Below are positions 16,289-24,928 of a DNA stretch of 64,000 nt, piece by piece. The DNA is taken from the NCBI RefSeq assembly GCF_000020125.1, contig NC_010681.1, positions 1,860,001-1,924,000 on the forward strand, written 5' to 3'. How positions within the stretch are numbered: position 1 is the stretch's first letter; each line of letters starts with the position of its first letter. The translations under genes and the position numbers were made by a program. Origin of the DNA: Paraburkholderia phytofirmans PsJN (GTDB lineage: Bacteria > Pseudomonadota > Gammaproteobacteria > Burkholderiales > Burkholderiaceae). Below the pieces are notes generated by a model, which worked only from the letters and a program-made list of their open reading frames with translations, was not told the origin of the DNA and did not search any database.

Positions 16289-18079
16289 ATGCGTCGATTG
16301 TCTTTCGCCATGAGACGTGCCGCGTGCCGCGCGCATCCCCTGAGGATGCGGTGTGCGGGCGCGCGCCGTCAGCATGGCGCGGTCGCGGTGGTCGCGGTGA
16401 TCTGGCTGAGCGTGGCGATCGCGGCGCTCGGCGCGCTCGATGTCGGCAACGTGTTTTTCGCGCGCCGGCAGTTGCAGCGCACGGCCGATCTGGCGGCGCT
16501 GGCGGCGGTCCAGATGATCGGCTCCACGGGCGGCTGCGCGACGGCCACCACGGCCGCGCAGCAGAACGCGGCGGCCAATGGGTTCACGGCCGGCGGCACG
16601 ACTTCCATCAATACGACATGCGGCCGCTGGGACACCAGCAAGAGCACCTATTTCGGCACGAGCGGCAATCCGCTGAACGCGGTGCAGGTGACGACGACGC
16701 AGGTTGTGCCGTACTTCTTCCTCGGACCGAGCCGCAACGTTTCGGCGACGGCTACTGCGTTCGCTTCCAACATCGACGCGTTCTCGCTCGGCACCGGCAT
16801 CGCGTCGATCAATACGCAGCAGTCGGCGTTGCTGAATGCGATTCTTGGCGGTTTGCTGAAAACCAGCGTGTCGCTGAGCGTGGGCGACACGCAGAGCCTT
16901 GCCACGGCGCACATCAAACTGCAGGATCTGATGGTGGCGCTCGGCGCCTCGACCATGCAAGGTTTGCTCGGCACCACGGTGAGCTTTCAGCAGTTGATGG
17001 TCGCGATGGTCACCGCATTGCAGGCAGGCGGCGACACCATCAATGCGTCGATTCTGCAGAAGGTGGCGGTGGCTATTCCCGGTGGGCAGAACATCACGAT
17101 CGGCGACGGCGGTGCGTCTTCGCCCGGGCTGCTCGCGCTCGGCCTTGCCAATCCGAACGCCGCGGCAACCGCGACGGTCAACGCGTTCGATGCGTTGCTG
17201 GTCGCCGCGCAGATCGCGGAGCGCAGTCCGGACGGAACCCAGGGCAACGCGCCGGTGATCAATGTGGCGGCGGGTCTCGCGGGCGTGGCGGGCATTTCGC
17301 TGCAGGTCATCAAGCCACCGGTGCTGGCGGTCGGCGAGGGCGGCATGTTGCCCAATGGGACGTATCGCACGATGGCGCGCACGGCGGTGGTGAACGCGAG
17401 CGTGAATCTGCTGCCACTGACGTTCGCGCCTATCAGCCTGAATCTTGGCATCGGCTCGATCAGCATTTCCGCCCTGAGTACACCGATCATGCTTTCGCTA
17501 ACGAGCGCGCAGGGCACTGCGGCGCTCAGTTCGGTCGACTGCGAGTCGACCAAGGCCGCGACCAATGCCACGATTCTGGTGCAACCGAGCATCGCGACGG
17601 TCTGCGTGGGGGCGAATTCGACTTGCGGCGGAACGATCAATGTCGCCGAAGTTACGGTGTGGACCCTGCTAACCGGCACGAACGAACTCACGAAAATCGC
17701 GATCAACGGAACGGGGCAATTGCCCTTGGCGCCGCCTTCGCCCCAGCCCGTTACGTTCAACGGCGCGTCCGGCAGTTTCGATTCGTCGGTCACCGTCAAT
17801 TCCAATGCCGTTGGCAGCGATGCGTCGACGCTGACCGCGCAGCTACTCAAGGTGTTGCCGAACACGCTACAGGTGACCGCCTTGGGACTCAATCTAACTG
17901 GTGTGATCCAGCCTTTGCTCTCGGCCCTTGCACCGGTGCTGTCGGCTGCACTACAACCTGTCTTCGCGCTGCTCGACGCGGTGCTCGTGCCCACGCTAGC
18001 GTTGCTCGGCGTGCAGGTCGGCACCGCCACGGTCCACAACATGTCGCTGACGTGCGGCGTTTCGCAACTGGTCAACTAG
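16289..18079 (+). CDS. tadG: TadG-like pilus assembly protein
   Basis: A 596-residue protein whose N-terminus carries the TadG membrane motif [20 protein letters not shown] followed by [20 protein letters not shown] (about residues 30-70). A long Ala/Thr/Val-rich exported domain follows, with scattered Cys residues and a hydrophobic C-terminal stretch (about 545-575). TadG is a membrane-anchored minor component of the Flp pilus machine. The start follows the possible ancestral DUF3613 stop by one base. Confidence 0.88.
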   Translation: MRRLSFAMRRAACRAHPLRMRCAGARRQHGAVAVVAVIWLSVAIAALGALDVGNVFFARRQLQRTADLAALAAVQMIGSTGGCATATTAAQQNAAANGFTAGGTTSINTTCGRWDTSKSTYFGTSGNPLNAVQVTTTQVVPYFFLGPSRNVSATATAFASNIDAFSLGTGIASINTQQSALLNAILGGLLKTSVSLSVGDTQSLATAHIKLQDLMVALGASTMQGLLGTTVSFQQLMVAMVTALQAGGDTINASILQKVAVAIPGGQNITIGDGGASSPGLLALGLANPNAAATATVNAFDALLVAAQIAERSPDGTQGNAPVINVAAGLAGVAGISLQVIKPPVLAVGEGGMLPNGTYRTMARTAVVNASVNLLPLTFAPISLNLGIGSISISALSTPIMLSLTSAQGTAALSSVDCESTKAATNATILVQPSIATVCVGANSTCGGTINVAEVTVWTLLTGTNELTKIAINGTGQLPLAPPSPQPVTFNGASGSFDSSVTVNSNAVGSDASTLTAQLLKVLPNTLQVTALGLNLTGVIQPLLSALAPVLSAALQPVFALLDAVLVPTLALLGVQVGTATVHNMSLTCGVSQLVN

Positions 18080-18089
18080 CCAATCCAAG

Positions 18090-19481
18090 ATGAGAACCAC
18101 CACCAAAATCGAGGAACTCGATATCTACGTCTGGGAAGGCAAGGCCGACATCGTCGACCGGGTCGCGCGCTGCATGGCGAGCTTCGATGTCGAAGTGATC
18201 CGTGCGGACGATATCGCGATTTCGCCCGAACGGACCGCGCTGCGGCCGTCGCTCGCGATCATCAGCGTGTCGGTGATCGACAGCGGCGCGCTGATCCTGC
18301 GCGACTGGCAGGCCGCGCACGGCATTCCGGTGGTCTGGGTCGGCGCCGCGCCGCGCGAGCACGATCCGGCCACCTATCCGTCCGAGTACTCGCATATTCT
18401 GCCGCTCGACTTCACCTGCGCCGAACTGCGCGGCATGGTCATGAAGCTCGTGCTGCAAATGCGCGCGCACAGCGCGAAGACGCACGAGTCCGACGCGATG
18501 ATCGCCAACTCGGAGTGCATGCAGGCGCTGCTGCACGAAGTCGACACCTTCGCCGATTGCGACACGAGCGTGCTGGTGCACGGCGAAACCGGCGTCGGCA
18601 AGGAGCGCATCGCGCAACTGCTGCACGAAAAACATAGCCGCTATGGGCAAGGCCCGTTCGTCGCGGTGAACTGCGGCGCGATTCCGGACGGCCTGTTCGA
18701 GTCGCTGTTCTTCGGTCACTCCAAAGGCTCGTTCACCGGCGCGGTGGTCGCTCACAAAGGCTACTTTGAGCAGGCCGACGGCGGCACGCTGTTTCTCGAC
18801 GAAATCGGCGATCTGCCGCTCTATCAGCAGGTCAAGCTGCTGCGCGTGCTCGAAGACAGCGCGGTCACGCGCATCGGTTCGGCGACGCCGGTCAAGCTCG
18901 ACTTCCGGCTGGTGGCGGCGACCAACAAACTGCTGCCGCAACTGGTAAAGGACGGCACGTTTCGCGCCGATCTTTACTACCGGCTCGCCGTGATCGAGTT
19001 GAAGATTCCGTCGCTGGAAGAACGGGGCGCCGTCGACAAGATTGCGATCTTTAAGGCGTTCATCGCGCAGATCGTCGGCGCGGAACGTCTCGCCGCGTTG
19101 TCCGATCTGCCGTATTGGCTCGCCGACGCCGTCGCCGACACGTATTTCCCCGGCAATGTGCGCGAGCTGCGCAATCTGGCGGAGCGCATCGGCGTGACCG
19201 TGCGGCAGATCGGCGCGTGGGATGCGGCGCGCCTGCAACGGCTTCTCGCGCTCGCGCGCACCACTCAGCCGGTGCCGGCGGAGAGCGTCGCCGAGGTGCT
19301 GGTGGACCGCAGCAAATGGGACATGGCCGAGCGTAATCGCGTGCTGGCCGCGCTCGACGCAAACGGTTGGCGCCGCCAGGATACGGCGCTCTATCTGGGC
19401 ATTAGCCGCAAGGTCTTATGGGAGAAAATGCGCAAGTACCAAATTTTCGACGAGGAGCCCGAAACGCGGGAAAGTGAGTAA
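18090..19481 (+). CDS. Sigma-54-dependent transcriptional activator of the Tad locus
   Basis: A 463-residue enhancer-binding protein. Residues 1-130 look like a receiver fold without a convincing phospho-acceptor Asp (the position after LAII is Ser). The AAA+ domain has Walker A GETGVGKE (about 165-172), a sigma-54 contact loop GSFTGA where GAFTGA is usual, Walker [13 protein letters not shown] and the arginine-finger segment [16 protein letters not shown] Fis-type helix-turn-helix ends the protein ([20 protein letters not shown]). It lies 10 bp after tadG and is probably co-transcribed. A matching promoter was found before the repeat-lipoprotein gene at 5683. Confidence 0.92.
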   Translation: MRTTTKIEELDIYVWEGKADIVDRVARCMASFDVEVIRADDIAISPERTALRPSLAIISVSVIDSGALILRDWQAAHGIPVVWVGAAPREHDPATYPSEYSHILPLDFTCAELRGMVMKLVLQMRAHSAKTHESDAMIANSECMQALLHEVDTFADCDTSVLVHGETGVGKERIAQLLHEKHSRYGQGPFVAVNCGAIPDGLFESLFFGHSKGSFTGAVVAHKGYFEQADGGTLFLDEIGDLPLYQQVKLLRVLEDSAVTRIGSATPVKLDFRLVAATNKLLPQLVKDGTFRADLYYRLAVIELKIPSLEERGAVDKIAIFKAFIAQIVGAERLAALSDLPYWLADAVADTYFPGNVRELRNLAERIGVTVRQIGAWDAARLQRLLALARTTQPVPAESVAEVLVDRSKWDMAERNRVLAALDANGWRRQDTALYLGISRKVLWEKMRKYQIFDEEPETRESE

Positions 19482-19528
19482 TAATGGGCCGGTTGTAATA
19501 AAACAAAAACTGTTCGAGCATAAATTAC

Positions 19529-20257
19529 ATGGACCGAAAGTTGAAACTGCGACAGATTGCGCTCGCCGCATTGATCGCGATGGGGGCGGCGCAAGGCGTC
19601 AATGCGCAGGCTCTGCAGAACAGCAGTGCGAGCGCTGGCGCCATCGGCGGCGTTGTTTCCCAGCCAGGCACGACGGCCGCATTGCCGGCTACCTCACAGG
19701 CAGGACAGGCGCAGACCTCAGCCCTCACGTCGGATGAAGCGAAGCAGTCCGCGGCAGGCAACGTGGCGGAATTGCAGCAGATGATCCGCGGTTCGGATCT
19801 GAGCGAATTGCGCACCACCTATAACGGCAGTTACGGCGCGAGCTTGCTGTTTTACGGCAAGGAAATGACGTACTACGTGGCGCTGTTCCAGCAGAAAAAT
19901 TTCTGGCGCGTCATCAAGACGCAGGACGCGACGCGTGCCGACATGATCTACAAGGATTTTGTGCGTCAGACGATGCAACTGTCAGACGTCGAGATTCGCC
20001 GCACGCAACTCGAAGCGCAAAAAGCGTTCACCGAACGGATGATCGCGTTGCAGCAGGACAATGCGAACCGTCTGCAGGCGGACCTGGATGTGGCGCGTCA
20101 GCAGCAGAGCATCGTGGCGACCCAGCAGCAGCAAACTCGCGCCGAAGCGACCTCGCTGGCTCAACAGAAGGCTTCCGCGCAGGATCAGTTGCGCGCCGCG
20201 CAGCGCCAGGTGCGCGATCTGCAGCGTCAATTGGAAAGCGGTTTACCGGTGCGTTAA
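19529..20257 (+). CDS. DUF2968 exported coiled-coil protein
   Basis: A 242-residue protein with a signal peptide (cleavage near GVNAQ), an Ala/Ser/Gly linker, then a conserved domain with VAELQQMIRGSDLSELRTTY, GSYGASLLFYGKEMTYYVAL and NFWRVIKTQ. A C-terminal coiled coil (about residues 150-240) is rich in Gln, Ala and Arg. It matches DUF2968, of unknown function. It begins 47 bp after the sigma-54 activator and may be the last gene of the Tad transcript. Confidence 0.8.
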   Translation: MDRKLKLRQIALAALIAMGAAQGVNAQALQNSSASAGAIGGVVSQPGTTAALPATSQAGQAQTSALTSDEAKQSAAGNVAELQQMIRGSDLSELRTTYNGSYGASLLFYGKEMTYYVALFQQKNFWRVIKTQDATRADMIYKDFVRQTMQLSDVEIRRTQLEAQKAFTERMIALQQDNANRLQADLDVARQQQSIVATQQQQTRAEATSLAQQKASAQDQLRAAQRQVRDLQRQLESGLPVR

Positions 20258-20665
20258 ACGTGATGGTTTGAAGAGCATTCGGTGGGCAGGACGGCGCGGT
20301 ATTGAATGTGTTGCCCGGCTCACCGGAACGATGGCTCGGTGTTCAGCTGTCTTCGTGCAATGCGCGTGGTTCGTCGGGTCCACGCGAACGGCGTTGCCGT
20401 TTCACGCACGCGCTCGATTTTCCTTTCCTACAGCAGTACAAGCCATCCACGTTTATTTCAAGCGTGTTCGCGTAATGTCTCAGGCGCGGCCGGCGAGCGG
20501 CTCGCTGCAAATCTTCCTGATGGTCCGGCACGCGCACGAGCGACCGCACTTAACGCGTCGCCCGCGAGATAGCGATGGCGATGCGGATGCCGTTATTTGA
20601 GGCGGTCAGGCTTTGGCCGCAGCTTCGTTATCCCCGTGCTCCTCAAGCCGAGCACGCGGCCAGCG
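20258..20665. other. Intergenic, 408 bp
   Basis: No frame here has both a credible start and gene-like composition. I see no clear terminator or promoter. It separates the Tad block from a small minus-strand gene. Confidence 0.5.
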
Positions 20666-20854
20666 CTAATGCCGCTTCTTTCCCTCCGAAGACTCCTTTT
20701 TTCCCGGCGCGTGATGCGGGTCCGCCGTATCGACGGCGATCGGATCGCTGGCGGGGAAGCTTTCCTCGAGTGCCTCGTCGAGACGGTCGTCGACGGATTC
20801 GGCGGGCGTCTGCGTTGCCGCGGGAGGGGATTCGTGTTGCTTCTTGCTGGTCAT
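20666..20854 (-). CDS. Small acidic protein with DEALEESFPASDP motif
   Basis: A 62-residue hydrophilic protein: a Lys/Gln/Pro-rich head, the core VDDRLDEALEESFPASDPIA, and a His/Lys-rich tail ending KKRH. Short proteins with the core EALEESFPASDP are widespread in proteobacteria and have no known function. GGAG lies nine bases before the ATG. Probably intrinsically disordered and cytoplasmic. Monocistronic as far as I can see. Confidence 0.75.
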   Translation of the reverse strand: MTSKKQHESPPAATQTPAESVDDRLDEALEESFPASDPIAVDTADPHHAPGKKESSEGKKRH

Positions 20855-20975
20855 GACGTGCTCCGTGAGAAGAGAGTCTGCAAATCAGCATAGCGCAAAG
20901 CGGGCTTCGGCGAACATCGGCCGAACGGCCTAATACCGCGCGCCGTAAGTGCCCGCTGCAAAACCGCCAGCCGAA

Positions 20976-21023
20976 CGATGCATGAACCGATGCACGAACC
21001 GATGCACAACCCGATGCGGGTTC
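20976..21023. repeat. 12-bp tandem repeat (four units)
   Basis: Units based on CGATGCACGAAC start at 20976, 20988, 21000 and 21012. The plus strand can read them as Met-His-Glu-Pro repeats, but there is no ribosome-binding site there and I treat the array as intergenic. Confidence 0.7.
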
Positions 21024-21208
21024 ATCAGCCGAAACTTAAAACCATTGCGCATCAACTCGTTTTCCGTGTGTCGACAGAGCGCGGCGCGGAAAAGAAAAGC
21101 AGGCGCCGGCCGCGTGGGCCGGCAGACCGCAACGCATGCCGCGAACCGGCCGTGTCGCGCTCGGGAGGGGCGCAACCAGAACCCGTGAACAACAAGGCAG
21201 CGAATAAC

Positions 21209-21439
21209 ATGAACCGGAAAAAAAGCGCGTGCGCGTCGCAGCGCCTCAACGCGTCGCACGTCGTGGAAGCTGAGCTGGAACACCTGGATTGGGCAACGAA
21301 GCAACCGGCGCAGCGCTTGCTGGACGCCGTATATTGGCGGCGCCGCGTGCTGGCGGTTAAATGCGGATTCGAACTGACGGAACTGCAGGTGATGCGTCTG
21401 GAAAAGATCTTGCAGCGGCTCGACCATTCACCGGAGTAG
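21209..21439 (+). CDS. Small hypothetical protein
   Basis: A 76-residue basic protein beginning MNRKKSACASQRLNASHVVE, with a helical middle and a C-terminal helix ELTELQVMRLEKILQRLDHS. I do not recognise it. The frame is open upstream through the 12-bp repeat, but only Met-21209 has a purine-rich stretch (AAGGCAG) at the right distance. It converges on the hfq-like gene with a 20-bp gap. Confidence 0.5.
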   Translation: MNRKKSACASQRLNASHVVEAELEHLDWATKQPAQRLLDAVYWRRRVLAVKCGFELTELQVMRLEKILQRLDHSPE

Positions 21440-21459
21440 CCGAGCGCTGCCGCGGCCGC

Positions 21460-21978
21460 TTATTCGCTGCCGCCATTACCGCCGTGATTACCGCCGCCAT
21501 GGTTGTCGCCGCCGCGGTTGCCACCACCGTGATTGCCGCCGTCGCCGCCCGTGCCAAATAGACGCCGGCGGCGCGTAACGACCACCGGGCCGTCCGACGT
21601 GCCGCCGCTACGATCCGACGCAGGCCGGTCCGAAGACGGCGCGCCATACGACTCGCGCGGTTCACGCGGTTCGCGCGGCTCACGGTGATCGCGTGGTTCA
21701 CGCGAACCGTGCGGGCCACGCGTGGTGTGCTCACCGTGCGAGGGACGCCCAGCGCGCGGAGCCGGACGCGTGCCGGTGTCGAGCTGGATCGTCGAGATCG
21801 CGCGCTTGTAGATGCCTTGCAGGCCGACAGGTGTGCGCAGCATCACCAGATACTGATCGAACGATTCGATGCACCCCGTCAGGCGAATGCCGTTGACAAG
21901 GTAAATCTCAACGCGCTTTCGTTCTTTGCGCGCAGCGTTCATGAAGTCGTTTTGCGGATGCGATTCTGCGGAAGCCAT
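21460..21978 (-). CDS. hfq2: Second Hfq-family RNA chaperone with Arg/Gly-rich tail
   Basis: A 172-residue protein. Residues about 10-65 are an Sm/Hfq domain: Sm1 [20 protein letters not shown] then [10 protein letters not shown], and Sm2 [11 protein letters not shown]. Classical Hfq has YKHAIST; here His is Arg. The N-terminal sequence is short. The tail (about 70-172) is disordered: repeats of REPRE/REPRD, a TRRRRLFG basic patch and Gly/Asn/His-rich [16 protein letters not shown]. Burkholderia carries a second, longer Hfq of this sort, so I use hfq2. It should bind sRNA/mRNA as a hexamer. I use the ATG at 21978 rather than an upstream TTG. Confidence 0.85.
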   Translation of the reverse strand: MASAESHPQNDFMNAARKERKRVEIYLVNGIRLTGCIESFDQYLVMLRTPVGLQGIYKRAISTIQLDTGTRPAPRAGRPSHGEHTTRGPHGSREPRDHREPREPREPRESYGAPSSDRPASDRSGGTSDGPVVVTRRRRLFGTGGDGGNHGGGNRGGDNHGGGNHGGNGGSE

Positions 21979-22387
21979 GGACAATTCAGGTTAGAAAGAC
22001 GGTTGTTCGCCGCGATTCTACCCTGTGTGGGGGCGGAACGCGTCGGCGGGCGAACTGCGTCCACTATAACGGCTTGTGGGCACATAAGCATCTGATAACT
22101 ATTGGCTGTAACGTTGAGTTACGAATCTGCGAACGAATGCCGCGTTCTTCCGCCACACGCGGCCCTGCGCCGCGCGGGTGGCGGAAAAAGATGGCGCACG
22201 GGTGTGCATCGGGTGGAATAAATCGCCGCCTGAGCGCGTTATATCAGGCATGGCGACGCTGCATCGTGCGCGTGGCCGATCGGCTTGTGCCGGCCGCACC
22301 GGGTGTCCGGGCGCTCATCCGCAAGCTTCTTGCATAGGAACAGAGCAGGGCGTTCAAGCGCCGGCTCTGGCCGACAGGAGACTCACC
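21979..22387. other. Intergenic between hfq2 and the small exported peptide, 409 bp
   Basis: Divergent spacer serving hfq2 (leftward) and the peptide/sigma-factor genes (rightward). Neither strand has a frame with a start and ribosome-binding site that I would call a gene. No clear promoter elements. Confidence 0.45.
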
Positions 22388-22525
22388 ATGAAAGTATCGC
22401 GCATCCTTTCCGCCGTTCTGGTTTTGCTGGCACTCGCGGGCGGTACGCTCGCGACGAGCGCGTGCACGTCCGCGACCGATAGCGGCGCCTCGAGCTCGAG
22501 CGGCGGCAGCAGCGGCGGCTACTGA
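22388..22525 (+). CDS. Very small exported peptide upstream of ECF sigma factor
   Basis: A 45-residue peptide: hydrophobic signal MKVSRILSAVLVLLALAGGT, then LATSACTSATDSG and a Ser/Gly tail ending in Tyr. ATSAC is a poor lipobox, so lipidation at Cys26 is possible but not secure. A strong AGGAG lies seven to eight bases before the ATG. The stop is 14 bp before the sigma-factor start, so the genes are probably co-transcribed. It is easily missed by gene callers. Function unknown; a link to envelope-stress sensing is only inference from position. Confidence 0.65.
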   Translation: MKVSRILSAVLVLLALAGGTLATSACTSATDSGASSSSGGSSGGY

Positions 22526-22539
22526 GCGCCGCTCGCCGG

Positions 22540-23070
22540 GTGAATTTCGAAGCCGAAGTGATTTCGTGGCTCCCGCAGCTGCGCCGCTACGCGCGCGCAC
22601 TGACGGGCGACCACGCGTGGGCCGACGACCTCGTGCAGGATACGGCGGAGCGCGCGCTCGCCCGTTGGGCGGCGTTCCGGCCGGACAGCAATCTGCGCGC
22701 ATGGCTCCTCACGATCCTGCGGCATCTCTACATCGACCAGTTGCGCGGCCGCCGCGAGATCGCCGTCGACGACGAGAGCGCGCCGTGGCGCAATCTCGAA
22801 GCGCCGCAAGGGGAGGTCGACGGTCTCGTGCTGCGCGATCTGCAGCGCGCGCTGTATTGTCTGCCTGTCGAACAGCGCGAAGTGCTGTTGCTGGTCTGCG
22901 TGGAGGAGCTGTCTTACCAGGAAGCGTCGCGCGCGCTCGGCGTGCCGATCGGCACGGTGATGTCGCGGCTCTCCCGCGCGCGCGAACACATGCGCGCGTT
23001 GCTGACGGAGGGACCGGCGCATGGGCCGGCGCGTAAAAATCCACCGTTGAAAGTAGTGAGAAACCCGTGA
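22540..23070 (+). CDS. ECF (extracytoplasmic function) RNA polymerase sigma factor
   Basis: A 176-residue sigma-70-family protein with a GTG start. Region 2 is visible in DHAWADDLVQDTAERALARW and LRAWLLTILRHLYIDQLR. Region 4 follows with LPVEQREVLLLVCVEELSYQ then EASRALGVPIGTVMSRLSRA. Regions 1.1 and 3 are absent, as in ECF factors. The stop overlaps the next gene (TGATG), which encodes a membrane protein of anti-sigma type, so the pair forms one regulatory unit. Confidence 0.9.
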   Translation: MNFEAEVISWLPQLRRYARALTGDHAWADDLVQDTAERALARWAAFRPDSNLRAWLLTILRHLYIDQLRGRREIAVDDESAPWRNLEAPQGEVDGLVLRDLQRALYCLPVEQREVLLLVCVEELSYQEASRALGVPIGTVMSRLSRAREHMRALLTEGPAHGPARKNPPLKVVRNP

Positions 23071-23921
23071 TGAACAGCGACGACTTCGATTCCAGCTTGC
23101 CCGAAGGGCTCGATCTGCGAGCGCTGTCGGCGTATGTCGACGGTGAGTTGCCGGGCGCGGAGCGCGCCGCGATCGAGGCTCAGTTGGCGCAGCATCCGCA
23201 GGCCGCCGCGCGCGTGGCCGCGTGGCGCGCGCAGAAAGCCGCCTTGCGCGTGCTATGCGGCGCGCCGCAGCGCAGCGAGCGCGATGAGCGCGACGAGCGC
23301 TATGAACGCGAGGCGGCCGATGAACCGGCCTTCATCGTGCTGCGGCGGCGCACGCCGTGGTGGCAGCGCGCGGGCGTCGCGGCCTGCTGGCTGGCGGCCG
23401 GCGCCGGGCTCGCGCTTGCTCTCGGGCCGCTCGCGCCGCGTCTGACCGGCGGCGCGTGGGGCGGTCTGGGCGGCAGCCCGCCGAGCTTCGCCGAGCGCGC
23501 GGACATCGCTTATGCGGTGTACACGCCGGAGCGGCGTCATCCGGTGGAAGTTGCCGCGAACGAAGAAGAGCATCTGATCAACTGGCTCTCCAAACGGCTG
23601 AACCGGCCGCTCTCGGTGCCGTCCTTGCAGGAATACGGTTACTCGCTGGTGGGCGGGCGGCTCTTGCCCGGCGAAGCGGGACCGGCGGCGCAGTTCATGT
23701 ACGAGAACACCAGCGGCTCGCGGCTCACGCTCTATGTCACCGGCATCTCACGCGACGAAACCGCGTTCCGCCTGTTCCGCGACGGCAACCGGCGCACCTT
23801 CTACTGGGTCAGCGACGGGATGGGCTACGCGCTGTCCGGGCCGATCGCGGAAGGCAAGCTGCGCACGATCGCCATCGACGTGTGCAGCGCGCTCGGCGGC
23901 AAGCCTGAGTCGTGGCAGTAG
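23070..23921 (+). CDS. Membrane anti-sigma factor
   Basis: A 283-residue protein with a cytoplasmic N-terminal anti-sigma-like domain (LDLRALSAYVDGELPGAERA then IEAQLAQHP), one transmembrane helix at about 110-130 (AGVAACWLAAGAGLALALGP) and a periplasmic domain of about 150 residues. The His-x3-Cys-x2-Cys zinc motif of ZAS anti-sigma factors is absent. It overlaps the sigma-factor stop, implying matched synthesis. A GTG one codon earlier (23067) is an alternative start. Confidence 0.85.
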   Translation: MNSDDFDSSLPEGLDLRALSAYVDGELPGAERAAIEAQLAQHPQAAARVAAWRAQKAALRVLCGAPQRSERDERDERYEREAADEPAFIVLRRRTPWWQRAGVAACWLAAGAGLALALGPLAPRLTGGAWGGLGGSPPSFAERADIAYAVYTPERRHPVEVAANEEEHLINWLSKRLNRPLSVPSLQEYGYSLVGGRLLPGEAGPAAQFMYENTSGSRLTLYVTGISRDETAFRLFRDGNRRTFYWVSDGMGYALSGPIAEGKLRTIAIDVCSALGGKPESWQ

Positions 23922-24194
23922 CGGCATGTGCGACTCCGCTGCGCGCGACGGCCGCTCGGCAGACGCTGTGCAACACCCGGTAACAGAAACGGCGTGTGCT
24001 TGCGCCGCGTGGGCGGAATAGCGCCGCGCGGCGCTGCGTTTACTCGTTGCTGGATCGCGCCGTTACCGCGTGCTTACGCGGGTACGCGGCAAGGTCTTCA
24101 ACAAGGTAAGCCGACGGGGTTTTCACGGTGCCGATCCGTTTCTCGCGGGGTCGCGACGCCGGCGCGCGTCGGACGGCATAGGGGCAGCAAAATC

Positions 24195-24662
24195 ATGCTC
24201 ACATTTCATCAATTCGGCAGCGGGCTGTCTGGCGGCATAGCCTGTGTGTGCCTGTGCGCCGCGTGCGCGGCGCCGGTCGAGGCGCAATCGGATGCGTCTG
24301 TGTGCCGGTTCGTGGCAGGGCAGGCGGAAATCGACGGCGTCATGCAGCAGATCACCGGCCGCGCGTGCCTGCAACCGGACGGCACGTGGCAGATCGTCGA
24401 GGACGATGCCGTCGCTCAGACCCTGGCGGATGGCCCCGTCTACTACTACGATCCATGGTATTGGGGGCCGCCGGTGGTGTTTGGTGTCGGCGTGTCGTTC
24501 GTGTTCGTCGACCGCTTTCATCATTTTCATCACATGGATCATGTGCGCTATGTGCATGGCGTGCATGGATCGTTCGGCATGGGCGGGCGCGGCGGTTGGC
24601 ACGGCGCGGCGCCCATGCACACATGGGGCGGCATGTCGCACGGCGGTGGAATGCGGCGGTGA
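24195..24662 (+). CDS. Exported protein with His/Met/Gly-rich tail
   Basis: A 155-residue protein with a Cys-rich signal (GIACVCLCAACAAPVEAQ), a compact domain CRFVAGQAEIDGVMQQITGR then ACLQPDGTWQIVE, a YYYDPWYWGPP aromatic stretch, a hydrophobic segment, and a tail with about a dozen His residues (HHFHHMDHVRYVHGVHG, later MHTWGGMSHGGGMRR). The first domain resembles short periplasmic surface-antigen-like domains, but I do not recognise the full protein. Metal binding by the tail is inference. It follows the anti-sigma gene by 273 bp on the same strand and may belong to its regulon. Confidence 0.6.
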   Translation: MLTFHQFGSGLSGGIACVCLCAACAAPVEAQSDASVCRFVAGQAEIDGVMQQITGRACLQPDGTWQIVEDDAVAQTLADGPVYYYDPWYWGPPVVFGVGVSFVFVDRFHHFHHMDHVRYVHGVHGSFGMGGRGGWHGAAPMHTWGGMSHGGGMRR

Positions 24663-24900
24663 CTTGCTGACAAAGACTCGGGCGGGTGGCATGTGCCGCT
24701 GACTCGCTGCGTGATTCGTGTCGCTGACTCGCGGCCAAAGACGCAGGCCGCTGACTCGCTGCCGATGACTTGTGCGGGCGGCTTGTGCCGGTGACTCGCT
24801 GTCAAAGACTCGGGCCGCTGACTCGTTGCGAATGACCTGTGCGGGTGGCTTGCGCTGCCGACTCGCCGCCGCCGACTTCGTGCCACTGACTCACTGCCGC
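24661..24900. repeat. Degenerate GACTCGCTG-type repeat field
   Basis: About 240 bp built from variants of (c/g)TGACTCGCTG, roughly every 10-35 bp. A longer unit of about 67 bp recurs: the segment starting near 24748 (GCCGCTGACTCGCTGCCGAT) reappears near 24814 (GCCGCTGACTCGTTGCGAAT) with a shared TGACYTGTGCGGGYGGCTTG. It separates the His-rich gene from the flavoenzyme. I see no gene in it. Confidence 0.65.
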
Positions 24901-24928
24901 GGCTCCGCGCGGCGGCCAAGGAGACGCT

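Noticed and set aside
20978..21208. Upstream extension of the 76-residue protein with Met-His-Glu-Pro repeats
   Set aside because: The frame is open, but there is no ribosome-binding site before Met-20978 and the repeat is readable on both strands, so I kept the later start.
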